Shown here one piece after another: positions 1 through 6,020 of a stretch of 6,021 nucleotides of DNA (its first letter is position 1; each line of letters begins with the position of its first letter). The position numbers and the translations under genes are program-made. The notes beneath the pieces are model-generated. The model did no database searches. It saw only the letters and a program-made list of their open reading frames with translations, and was not told the DNA's origin. The DNA comes from a bacterium (GTDB taxonomy: Bacteria > Electryoneota > Electryoneia > Electryoneales > Electryoneaceae): NCBI GenBank assembly GCA_028278125.1, contig JANQEY010000070.1, forward strand, positions 1 through 6,021, written 5' to 3'.

Positions 1-1
1 C

Positions 2-3000
2 ACTTTTGATGGCAATCCAGATACTATTTTGACACATAAAAGCACCCCGACATCCGATGAATTCGGCGATCGGTCTGCGACCCTGGTATTCAACGGCGAT
101 AATCAGGCTTGGCTGGTGGATGAACAAGGCAACGATGTGCATGAATTGACGACGATAACTACACGGGCCACCGAGTTTGCCACTCCTGAATCCATGCCGG
201 CCAAATTACCGCCCAACTCTGCATACACTTATTGTAATGAATTGAGTGTAGATGGAGCCCAGAGAGTGCGTTTTAAAAAGCCCGTGGTAATGTGGGTGGA
301 AAACTTCCTTGGTTTTGATGCGGGGATGATTGTGCCTGTCGGATATTATGATCGGGACAGAGGTGTTTGGGTGCCCGCTGATAATGGTTTGGTCGTGCGC
401 CTTCTCGACACGGATACCGATGGGATAGTGGATGCACTGGATGCAGATAATGATGGGCAACCTGATGATCTTGATAGCGATGGTATTTTCAGCGATGAGG
501 TTGACGGATTAAATGACCCAGGTACCTACCCGCCAGACGCAACCTTTTGGAGAGTGGCGGTAAGCCATTTTACACCTTGGGACTGCAATTGGCCTTATGG
601 TCCCCCGGCAGATGCTATACCCCCTAATCCGGTTGGGAACCCAGTATCTGACCAACAGGTGGACGAGGAAAAAGATTGTCAAACTAAGACAAGCTCGTTT
701 GTTGAGGAAAGAAGCCGCGTATTTCACGAAGACATCGAGATTCCCGGCACGGGCATGAGTCTCCATTATACCAGTAGCCGTGCAAAAGGAAACCAATCTA
801 CGATATTTATTCCGGCTAGTGGAGAAACAATCCCGGCCAGCCTAAAAAGGATAATTGTGAAAGTTAGCTTGGCCGGTAGGCTTTTCGAACAGGAGATTAA
901 TCCCCTGCCCAATCAAAAAGCAAATTTTATCTGGGATGGGTATAACCATTTGGGCAACCTGGTTAGCGGTGCTATTAATGCATTCGTGTCTATAGGATAT
1001 GTTTACGATGCAGTATATTATGCGCCAGGTAATTTTAATCAGGCCTTCGCACAGGCAGGTGAGTTTGTTACCGAGGTTCAGGCCAGGCAGGAAGTTGTCT
1101 CTTGGAAGCATAGTGAGATAGCGGTCAATTCAGAAGCCATATTTAGGGGAGAAGGTATCATTGCCAGCGGGTGGACATTATCTTCCCACCATCGCGTCAA
1201 TCCATTGAATGTCAGCACTCTGTATAAAGGTGATGGAACAATCAGCAAGAGCAATGTTCATGTTATCAAAACCTACGCTGGCACAGGGGTTAGTGGTTAT
1301 AGCGGTGACGGCGGTCCTGCTGAAGAGGCAGAGGTTGCTTATCAGTCATCTATAACAGTGGATAAAATTGGCAATGTTTATTTCTGTGATTCAGGGAACG
1401 GTGCCGTTCGAAAAATAGACACAAACGGTATAATAACCACAGTAACCGAAAGTTTATACGATCTTGAGGATGTTGCAGTTGATGATACTGGGAACCTGTA
1501 TATAGTTGAGGGGGATTGCAGGGTTCGCAAAATGGATCCAAATGGTATCATCACTACTGTAGCGGGAGACGGCAACCTATATGAATCTGTTGAGAGTGAC
1601 GGTGGGCCGGCCACAGAGGCTGGCTTTATTGATATAGATTCAGTAGAAGTGGATAGATTCGGAAATCTGTATATAGGTGACTACCGAAACGCTAGCATTC
1701 GCAAAGTTGATCCCAACGGGATCATTACAACCATTGCGGGACAAGGCCCCCAAACTCATGGTTATAGCGGCGATGGTGGGCCGGCTAAGCAAGCAAGACT
1801 CTGGAATGCTTGGGGTTTAACTGTAGATAATGCCGGGAATCTATACTTCTCTGATTTTATTAATTTTCGCATTAGGAAGATAGATTCCAGCGGCATCATT
1901 ACGACTGTGGCTGGAAATGGCACCGGTGGCTATAGTGGTGACGGTGGGCCGGCTACAGAGGCCAGAATTTCTATACCTCACGATATAGCAATAGACCGAG
2001 CCGGAAATTTGTTCATCGCGGACAAAAGTAACCACCGTATCCGGATTGTTGATACGAACGGCATCATTACGACAGTAGCTGGGTCCGGGGGAATTGGATA
2101 TGATGGTGACGGTGTTCCGCCTACAGAGGCCATGCTCAATTACCCTGGAGGAATTGGCCTGGATGGTGATGGCAATATATTTATCACTGACACCAATAAC
2201 TATCGCATTCGTAAAATAGAAAAACCAACTGCTTTTGATCCTTTTACGGCCGGCGGTGACATTCCATTTGCCGAAGAAAACGGCCTGGGACATATTATGG
2301 ATAGAACCGGCCTCCATCTATCCACAATTGACCTGGACACGAAGGTCAAAATCCGTGAATTTGGCTATGATGAAAACGACAACCTGATTACCATTACTGA
2401 CTTGTTTGGCAATCAAACCACAATAAATAGAGATGTAGACGGTATACCGGTTTCCATCACTTCACCCGATGGTATCGTGACCGGGATTACAATCGATGCC
2501 GACAACAATCTTACCCATATTACCTATCCGGATGCCAGCTTTTACGAGTTTGAATACACTGAAGACGGTTTGTTGACAGCCAAAATTGAACCCGAGGGCA
2601 ACCGATTTGAGCGTCAGTATGATGTTCTGGGACGGTTAACTGATGCCACCGATGATGAGGGTGGGCACTGGACTTTTGCTAGAACCGAGTCAGGAAACGG
2701 GGATATCCTGACAGAAGTGCTGACCGGAGAAGGCAATCTTACGACTTACCTGGATCATACCGATTCAACCGGCGCCTTTACTTCCACCATCACAGATCCT
2801 ACTAGTGCCGAGACGCTTATAAGTGAAAATAGTGCCGGCTTGGTCCTGGACAAATCTTTGCCTTGCGGCATGAATCTAAGATTTAAATATGATCTTGATC
2901 CCGAATATAAATATAAATTTGTGAAAGAGTTGCGGGAAACAACACCCTCTTTATTGGAACGGGTGACGAATCGAGAAAAGGACTACCAGGATACGGATCT

Positions 3001-5254
3001 AGATGAAATTCCTGACTTAATAACCGAGACCGTGTCTGTAAATGGCAAAACCACTTCACTGGTTCATGACACCCTTCAATCCGAGAAGATCACAACATCT
3101 CCGGAGGGCAGGGCGGTTTCAACATTCTATGATGCTGCCACCTTGCTGCCATCCAATATCAGTATTTCTGGGCTTTTAGATACTAATTTTGGATACGATA
3201 CCAAAGGGAGGTTGACCTCCATAACAACAGGAACACGGGAAACGGCTTTTACCTATAACACTCAGGGCTTTTTGGATACGGTAACAGATCCCGAAGATCA
3301 TGTTTTCACATACGTGTATGATGAAATAGGCCGCGTAACCCGTGTTGACCGGCCAGATACAGCTTCAAGCTGGTTTGATTACGATCTCAACGGCAATATG
3401 ACTGTATTGACCGTTCCGTCTTTGATAGATCATGGATTCGGATATAATGCCGTTAATCGAAAGGACGCTTACAACACACCCTTGAGCGGTTCTTACGTCT
3501 ATACTTATGACAAAGACCGGCGTCTTACAGACATTGCCTTTCCTTCGGGATTACAGCATACATATATCTATGGCAGCGGCAGGTTGGATCAGATCCAAAC
3601 TCCTGAGGGGAATATCGATTATACATACCTTTGTGGATCCAAGATTGATACTATCTCCAAAAGTGGAGAAACTATTACTTATGATTACGATGGATCTTTA
3701 ATTACAACGGAAGCTTTGAATGGTATATTGAACCAAACTTTGGTTTACACGTATAACAGCGACTTTAATGTATCCGATTTTACATATGCAGGTGATTCGG
3801 AAAGCTATGTATACGATGACGACGGTCTTTTGACCGGAGTAGGTATTTTCACCATCACCCGTAATGCAGATAACGGTCTGCCGGAAAATGTGGGTGATGG
3901 CAATTTTAATCTCAGCCGTTCCTTCAACGGATATGGTGAGATTGCCGGTGAAGATACGACAGTAAATAGTATCGCTGTCAACTCATGGGATACTATCCGA
4001 GATGATAATGGCAGGATTACCCAAAAAACTGAAACAGTGGACAGCACTACATCCGGCTTTGTTTATACTTATGATCCCATGGGAAGACTTCTAACCGTAA
4101 CCAAGGATAACACCCTGGTAGAGGAATACCAGTATAATGCCAATGGATCGCGTACCTATGAGATGAATACATTAAGAGGAATTGCCGGCAGAAATTATAG
4201 CTATTCTGATGAAGACCATCTTCTAACTGCCGGCACTGTAACCTACCAGTATGATCTCGATGGATTCTTGGTGAGTAAAACAGTAGGTGCAGATGTGACG
4301 AGTTATAATTATTCTTCTAGTGGTGAACTATTGAGCGTTACGCTACCGGATAGCACCTTGATTGAGTATGTTCATGATCCTTTGGGAAGAAGAATAGCTA
4401 AGAAAGTTAATGGAACAGCTACCGAAAAATATCTATGGCAGGGGTTAACAAGGCTTTTGGCTATATATGATGGCAGTGACAACCTGTTGATGAGGTTTGA
4501 ATATGCTGATGGCAGAAACCCGGTGGCAATGGCAAAGGAAGACGTCTCCTACTATCTCTCCTATGATCAGATTGGATCCCTCAAAGTTATTGCTGATGGA
4601 TCTGGCAATGTGGTAAAAAGGGTTGCTTACGATTCATTCGGGAATGTGATAGCAGATTCTAATATAACTTTTGAGATGCCATTCGGCTTTGCTGGCGGAC
4701 TGCAAGATATAGATACTGGGCTGGTAAGATTTGGATATCGTGATTATGATCCGGATGTTGGACGCTGGACCGCCAAGGATCCAATATTATTTACTGGTGG
4801 AGATATCGATCTTTATGGTTATGTCCAAAATGATCCAATTAATTGGATTGACCCCTACGGGCTTGAAATGTCCGACATCCTGCCCGGTATAGGAACAGCA
4901 ATTACAGAGGGATTTAAAGGCGGCGCTTATTCTGTTACAGAGGCAGCCAAATCAACTGTTGATATAGCAGTGAGCGGCCACCCGCTGGCTCAAACCGCAT
5001 TGGGAGTAGCTGGCGTAAGTTTAACAGCCCCTCTGTTAGGATCTGCTGCTATATCCGCCTATCCTTCAGCAACTGCTATTGCCCTAACCGCAGCGCCATA
5101 CTCAGGATCTATCGTTGATTTTACTTTCGGATGGTTTACATCGACAGGCCCCCCAAGAGGTTTGGGGTATTTGAGCAGTGGGGCCAAGTTTGTTTTTGAA
5201 GCGATTAGAAATAATATTCCGCAGACGAAATCTGACCCATGTGGGAGTAAATAA
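2..5254 (+). CDS. Giant RHS/YD-repeat protein with NHL propeller and variable C-terminal tail (5'-partial)
   Basis: The frame is open from the first complete codon (position 2) to TAA at 5252-5254, giving 1750 residues without the true N-terminus. A TTG at 29-31 could be taken as a start, but the codons before it (TFDGNPDTI) continue the same domain, so the gene begins upstream. Residues here count from position 2. Order: conserved N-terminal region with YTYC (75-78) and VPVGYYDRDRGVWVP; acidic DxDxDG run (136-161); HFTPWDCNWPYGPP (189-202); a beta-rich region with SLHYTSSR; six NHL repeats (424-742); YD repeats from about 786, such as YDTKGRLTSI and YDEIGRVTRV; RHS core (1574-1621) ending DPYGL; 129-residue tail. 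RHS proteins form a hollow YD shell that encloses the tail, often a toxin delivered to neighbouring cells. A secreted role is inferred; the signal peptide would lie outside the window. The class is near certain, the exact function is not. Confidence 0.95.
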   Translation, partial: TFDGNPDTILTHKSTPTSDEFGDRSATLVFNGDNQAWLVDEQGNDVHELTTITTRATEFATPESMPAKLPPNSAYTYCNELSVDGAQRVRFKKPVVMWVENFLGFDAGMIVPVGYYDRDRGVWVPADNGLVVRLLDTDTDGIVDALDADNDGQPDDLDSDGIFSDEVDGLNDPGTYPPDATFWRVAVSHFTPWDCNWPYGPPADAIPPNPVGNPVSDQQVDEEKDCQTKTSSFVEERSRVFHEDIEIPGTGMSLHYTSSRAKGNQSTIFIPASGETIPASLKRIIVKVSLAGRLFEQEINPLPNQKANFIWDGYNHLGNLVSGAINAFVSIGYVYDAVYYAPGNFNQAFAQAGEFVTEVQARQEVVSWKHSEIAVNSEAIFRGEGIIASGWTLSSHHRVNPLNVSTLYKGDGTISKSNVHVIKTYAGTGVSGYSGDGGPAEEAEVAYQSSITVDKIGNVYFCDSGNGAVRKIDTNGIITTVTESLYDLEDVAVDDTGNLYIVEGDCRVRKMDPNGIITTVAGDGNLYESVESDGGPATEAGFIDIDSVEVDRFGNLYIGDYRNASIRKVDPNGIITTIAGQGPQTHGYSGDGGPAKQARLWNAWGLTVDNAGNLYFSDFINFRIRKIDSSGIITTVAGNGTGGYSGDGGPATEARISIPHDIAIDRAGNLFIADKSNHRIRIVDTNGIITTVAGSGGIGYDGDGVPPTEAMLNYPGGIGLDGDGNIFITDTNNYRIRKIEKPTAFDPFTAGGDIPFAEENGLGHIMDRTGLHLSTIDLDTKVKIREFGYDENDNLITITDLFGNQTTINRDVDGIPVSITSPDGIVTGITIDADNNLTHITYPDASFYEFEYTEDGLLTAKIEPEGNRFERQYDVLGRLTDATDDEGGHWTFARTESGNGDILTEVLTGEGNLTTYLDHTDSTGAFTSTITDPTSAETLISENSAGLVLDKSLPCGMNLRFKYDLDPEYKYKFVKELRETTPSLLERVTNREKDYQDTDLDEIPDLITETVSVNGKTTSLVHDTLQSEKITTSPEGRAVSTFYDAATLLPSNISISGLLDTNFGYDTKGRLTSITTGTRETAFTYNTQGFLDTVTDPEDHVFTYVYDEIGRVTRVDRPDTASSWFDYDLNGNMTVLTVPSLIDHGFGYNAVNRKDAYNTPLSGSYVYTYDKDRRLTDIAFPSGLQHTYIYGSGRLDQIQTPEGNIDYTYLCGSKIDTISKSGETITYDYDGSLITTEALNGILNQTLVYTYNSDFNVSDFTYAGDSESYVYDDDGLLTGVGIFTITRNADNGLPENVGDGNFNLSRSFNGYGEIAGEDTTVNSIAVNSWDTIRDDNGRITQKTETVDSTTSGFVYTYDPMGRLLTVTKDNTLVEEYQYNANGSRTYEMNTLRGIAGRNYSYSDEDHLLTAGTVTYQYDLDGFLVSKTVGADVTSYNYSSSGELLSVTLPDSTLIEYVHDPLGRRIAKKVNGTATEKYLWQGLTRLLAIYDGSDNLLMRFEYADGRNPVAMAKEDVSYYLSYDQIGSLKVIADGSGNVVKRVAYDSFGNVIADSNITFEMPFGFAGGLQDIDTGLVRFGYRDYDPDVGRWTAKDPILFTGGDIDLYGYVQNDPINWIDPYGLEMSDILPGIGTAITEGFKGGAYSVTEAAKSTVDIAVSGHPLAQTALGVAGVSLTAPLLGSAAISAYPSATAIALTAAPYSGSIVDFTFGWFTSTGPPRGLGYLSSGAKFVFEAIRNNIPQTKSDPCGSK
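407..484 (+). other. Acidic DxDxDG calcium-binding-like segment inside the RHS protein
   Basis: Twenty-six codons encode a run that begins DTDTDG, continues ALDADNDGQPDD and ends LDSDG. The Asp/Asn/Gly spacing is that of thrombospondin type 3 or dockerin-like calcium loops, which are common in large secreted proteins of Gram-negative bacteria. It sits between the VPVGYYDRDRGVWVP block and the HFTPWDCNWPYGPP block. Calcium binding is inferred from spacing alone. It supports an extracytoplasmic location. Confidence 0.7.
1271..2227 (+). repeat. Six NHL-type repeats (one predicted beta-propeller) within the RHS gene
   Basis: Six units begin near 1271, 1439, 1556, 1730, 1904 and 2072. A typical unit reads TVAGNGTGGYSGDGGPATEA, then a variable stretch, then an IAIDRAGNLFIADKSNHRIR-type core and DTNGIIT. 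Lengths are 56, 39, 58, 58, 56 and about 52 codons. Unit 2 lacks the GYSGDGGPA loop and unit 3 has a degenerate one (ESDGGPATEA). NHL repeats form six-bladed propellers that bind proteins, nucleic acids or carbohydrates, and six units fit one closed propeller. Some DNA similarity remains: GGTGGGCCGGC-ACAGAGGC occurs at 1601-1620 and 1943-1962 with one mismatch. The propeller lies between the N-terminal beta region and the YD shell. Its ligand is unknown. Confidence 0.9.
2357..4495 (+). repeat. YD-repeat (RHS shell) array
   Basis: This stretch encodes many Tyr-Asp repeats of the form YDxxGRLxxxxD. Clear members are YDVLGRLTDATD, YDTKGRLTSI, YNTQGFLDTVTDPED, YDEIGRVTRVDRPD, YDLNGNMTVLT, YDKDRRLTDIAFPSG, YDPMGRLLTVTKD, YDLDGFLVSKTV and HDPLGRRIAKKVNG. 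A less regular patch at about 2750-3180 includes the block LPCGMNLRFKYDLDPEY, which I remember as a conserved element of this RHS subgroup. YD repeats wind into the hollow beta-sheet cocoon seen in TcB/TcC and Rhs structures. Boundaries are approximate because the repeats are degenerate at both ends. Confidence 0.9.
4721..4864 (+). other. RHS repeat-associated core domain signature
   Basis: The segment starts LVRFGYRDYDPDVGRW, continues TAKDPILFTGGDIDLYGY and VQNDPINWI, and closes with DPYGL. This is the canonical hypervariable-junction core of RHS proteins. In TcC and Rhs relatives the core is an aspartyl autoprotease that cuts just after the DPxGL motif and frees the tail inside the shell. 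The acidic residues seen here (KDP, GGDIDLYGY, IDPYGL) are compatible with activity, but I cannot align the catalytic pair with certainty. The broader conserved block begins at about 4556 with SYDQIGSLKVIADGSGNVV. Confidence 0.95.
4865..5251 (+). other. Variable C-terminal tail of the RHS protein, unrecognised
   Basis: The 129 residues after DPYGL match no toxin family I know. The tail begins EMSDILPGIGTAITEGFKGG. Tail residues 41-77 are Ala/Leu/Ile/Ser-rich and uncharged (about 4985-5095), enough for one or two membrane-spanning helices around a proline. The last part has FTFGWFTSTGPPRGLGYLSS, then a short amphipathic stretch and a lone Cys near the end (SDPCGSK). No His/Asp/Glu cluster suggests a nuclease, deaminase or ADP-ribosyltransferase. 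It could be a small membrane-active toxin, a pre-toxin linker whose toxin has been lost, or an inert tail. By position it should be the exchangeable module. Confidence 0.6.
5243..5247 (+). promoter_or_regulatory. Ribosome binding site of the downstream membrane zinc-ribbon gene
   Basis: GGGAG lies six bases before the ATG at 5254, inside the last codons of the RHS gene. With the TAATG stop/start overlap this supports the chosen start and suggests translational coupling to the RHS gene. I see no separate promoter for the small gene. Confidence 0.75.
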
Positions 5255-5616
5255 TGGGCAGACTCTTTTTTATTTTATTAGGGATTGTATGGGGGGTATT
5301 GGGAATTCTTATAATTATAAACCCAACTTTTTACCATTCTGAGTTACGTTACAATTTTGATTTCTCAAGCGTCAAGTGGCCATTTGGTGGCGGGCTTATT
5401 GTTTTAGGGGCTCTTTTCATCTGGTCCTCTTTTCGAAAGAAGGCGATTGAGGCCGATAAAATGGTCAAGGAAGGCAAGAAGGTTTTTATGTGCGCAAAAT
5501 GTGTGAAGCCTTTCTACAAGAAAGACAGTTTGGATGGTAACTGCCCGAACTGCCATGAGCCGTTAGAAGAATTAGACGGATTTTATGAACGTCACCCCAA
5601 GTTGAAAGGCAAATAA
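5254..5616 (+). CDS. Small two-helix membrane protein with C-terminal zinc ribbon; possible RHS partner or immunity protein
   Basis: This gene encodes 120 residues. A hydrophobic helix at 4-23 (LFFILLGIVWGVLGILIIIN) and a second at about 42-60 (WPFGGGLIVLGALFIWSSF) flank a short loop. RKK directly after helix 2 and the basic N-terminus favour both ends in the cytoplasm. The C-terminal domain has CAKC (80-83) and CPNC (97-100), a standard CxxC-x13-CxxC zinc ribbon, then a charged end (ERHPKLKGK). The ATG shares a base with the RHS stop codon and has a good ribosome binding site, so it is almost certainly co-expressed with RHS. Genes in this position after polymorphic toxins often encode immunity proteins, and membrane-active toxins tend to have membrane immunity proteins. 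That role is inference. I recognise no named family; an unrelated zinc-ribbon membrane protein is the alternative. That the gene is real is well supported. Confidence 0.85.
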   Translation: MGRLFFILLGIVWGVLGILIIINPTFYHSELRYNFDFSSVKWPFGGGLIVLGALFIWSSFRKKAIEADKMVKEGKKVFMCAKCVKPFYKKDSLDGNCPNCHEPLEELDGFYERHPKLKGK

Positions 5617-5635
5617 ATACTGTAAAATAGCAGGT

Positions 5636-5677
5636 CAAGATAATAGCGGAATAGTTACCTATTGCGCTATTGTTTTG
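5636..5677 (+). terminator. Long hairpin after the RHS operon, possible terminator
   Basis: The sequence folds as AATAGCG-g-AATAG, loop ttac, CTATT-g-CGCTATT (5642-5671) with a single G/G mismatch. Outer A-T, G-T and C-G pairs extend it to 5636 and 5677. It starts 20 bases after the stop codon at 5616. The 3' side runs into TTGTTTTG, a weak interrupted T-tract, so intrinsic termination is plausible but not typical. The stem is clear; its role is inferred. A processing or mRNA-stability hairpin is the alternative. Confidence 0.5.
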
Positions 5678-5894
5678 TATGGTCAGTCATATCAGCAAGT
5701 TGCGACGATACAATTTTGCCGAAAATGTCTTTTCGAGACGATTTGCCCGCCTTTTTTCTTTTTTGGGGTGGTGGGCGGGAAAAGATCTTTTAATAGCCGG
5801 CCGCTTACCTTTGATTTTTGGGCTCCGGCTGGCGTGGTAGATGCTTTTGCTGATTATATAATACCGGTTATCGGACGTGCGCCGTTCCTTTTTT

Positions 5895-5928
5895 GGATTA
5901 AGGGCACCTAGGATTAAGGGCACCTAGG
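5895..5928. repeat. Two perfect tandem copies of a 16-base unit
   Basis: The unit GGATTAAGGGCACCTA occupies 5895-5910 and again 5911-5926 without change, followed by GG as the start of a third copy. Each junction creates CCTAGG, a palindrome. The array lies between the non-coding tract and the palindrome next to the transposase end, so it may be part of the element's border. Two copies could also arise by simple replication slippage. Confidence 0.9.
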
Positions 5929-5935
5929 GACGTCC
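5928..5935. repeat. Palindrome GGACGTCC flanking the transposase 3' end
   Basis: GGACGTCC is perfectly self-complementary. It overlaps the tandem repeat by one base and lies 16 bases past the stop codon of the leftward transposase fragment. A looser stem pairs ATTAAGGG (5913-5920) with CCATTAA (5934-5940). REP-associated transposases recognise short palindromes near their own genes, so this is a candidate recognition element. I recall similar GGGACGTCC sequences beside such transposases in deltaproteobacteria, but could not verify this. Confidence 0.45.
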
Positions 5936-5951
5936 ATTAAATTATTAATTT

Positions 5952-6020
5952 CTACTCTTCCAATAAATTTATTCCCATGTCTTTGGCTAATTTTTCACCG
6001 CGACTGACAGAAATACTGAT
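5952..6020 (-). CDS. C-terminal end of a probable REP-associated (Y1/IS200-like) tyrosine transposase, partial
   Basis: On the - strand the frame runs from the window edge to TAG at 5954-5952, giving 22 residues: ISISVSRGEKLAKDMG, then INLLEE. It is too short for the usual gene length cut-offs. The wording (S-S-V-RGEK-A-G-L) matches what I know of the C-terminal helix-turn-helix end of REP-associated tyrosine transposases, which make single-strand cuts with a HUH motif and a Tyr. None of those catalytic residues are in the window; most of the gene lies to the right. The palindrome and tandem repeat just past its stop support the call. Another DNA-binding protein with a similar end remains possible. 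Confidence 0.6.
   Translation of the reverse strand: MSISVSRGEKLAKDMGINLLEE

Larger units (their letters stand above)
5617..5951. other. Intergenic region between convergent genes; hairpins and repeats, no convincing gene
   Basis: This stretch separates the 3' ends of the small membrane gene and the leftward transposase fragment. It holds a long hairpin (5636-5677), a perfect 6-bp hairpin at 5720-5735 (CGAAAA-tgtc-TTTTCG), an inverted repeat CCCGCC/GGCGGG (5746-5751 with 5774-5779), the self-complementary ATTATATAAT (5853-5862), and two tandem 16-base units (5895-5926). Open frames here are short, have no ribosome binding site and translate into low-complexity protein. It looks like non-coding DNA shaped by mobile or palindromic elements. 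Confidence 0.6.

Noticed and set aside
1601..2227. Possible CRISPR-like or non-coding tandem repeat
   Set aside because: The periodicity of 168-174 bases is a multiple of three, the divergence keeps the amino acids, and the repeats translate into NHL units.
1841..2317. 158-codon open frame on - opposite the NHL repeats
   Set aside because: It lies wholly antisense to a strongly supported coding region, and its own repetitive wording mirrors the NHL repeats.
3507..3701. 64-codon open frame on + in another frame inside the YD array
   Set aside because: It is an out-of-frame shadow of the YD-repeat coding sequence with no independent signal.
5679..5840. 53-codon open frame on + starting ATGGTCAGTCATATC (MVSHISKLRR...)
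   Set aside because: It has a true ATG and a somewhat protein-like basic and hydrophobic reading, but no ribosome binding site and its start sits next to the hairpin. Without homologues it cannot be supported.
5675..5911. 78-codon open frame on + from a TTG, FFFFGVVGG-rich
   Set aside because: It has no ribosome binding site, its start lies inside the long hairpin, its end runs into the tandem repeat, and the translation is low-complexity because of the T-rich/G-rich tract.
5687..5923. 78-codon open frame on - from a GTG, Lys/Arg-rich
   Set aside because: It starts inside the tandem 16-mer, has no ribosome binding site, and its basic composition comes from reading the T-rich tract in reverse.
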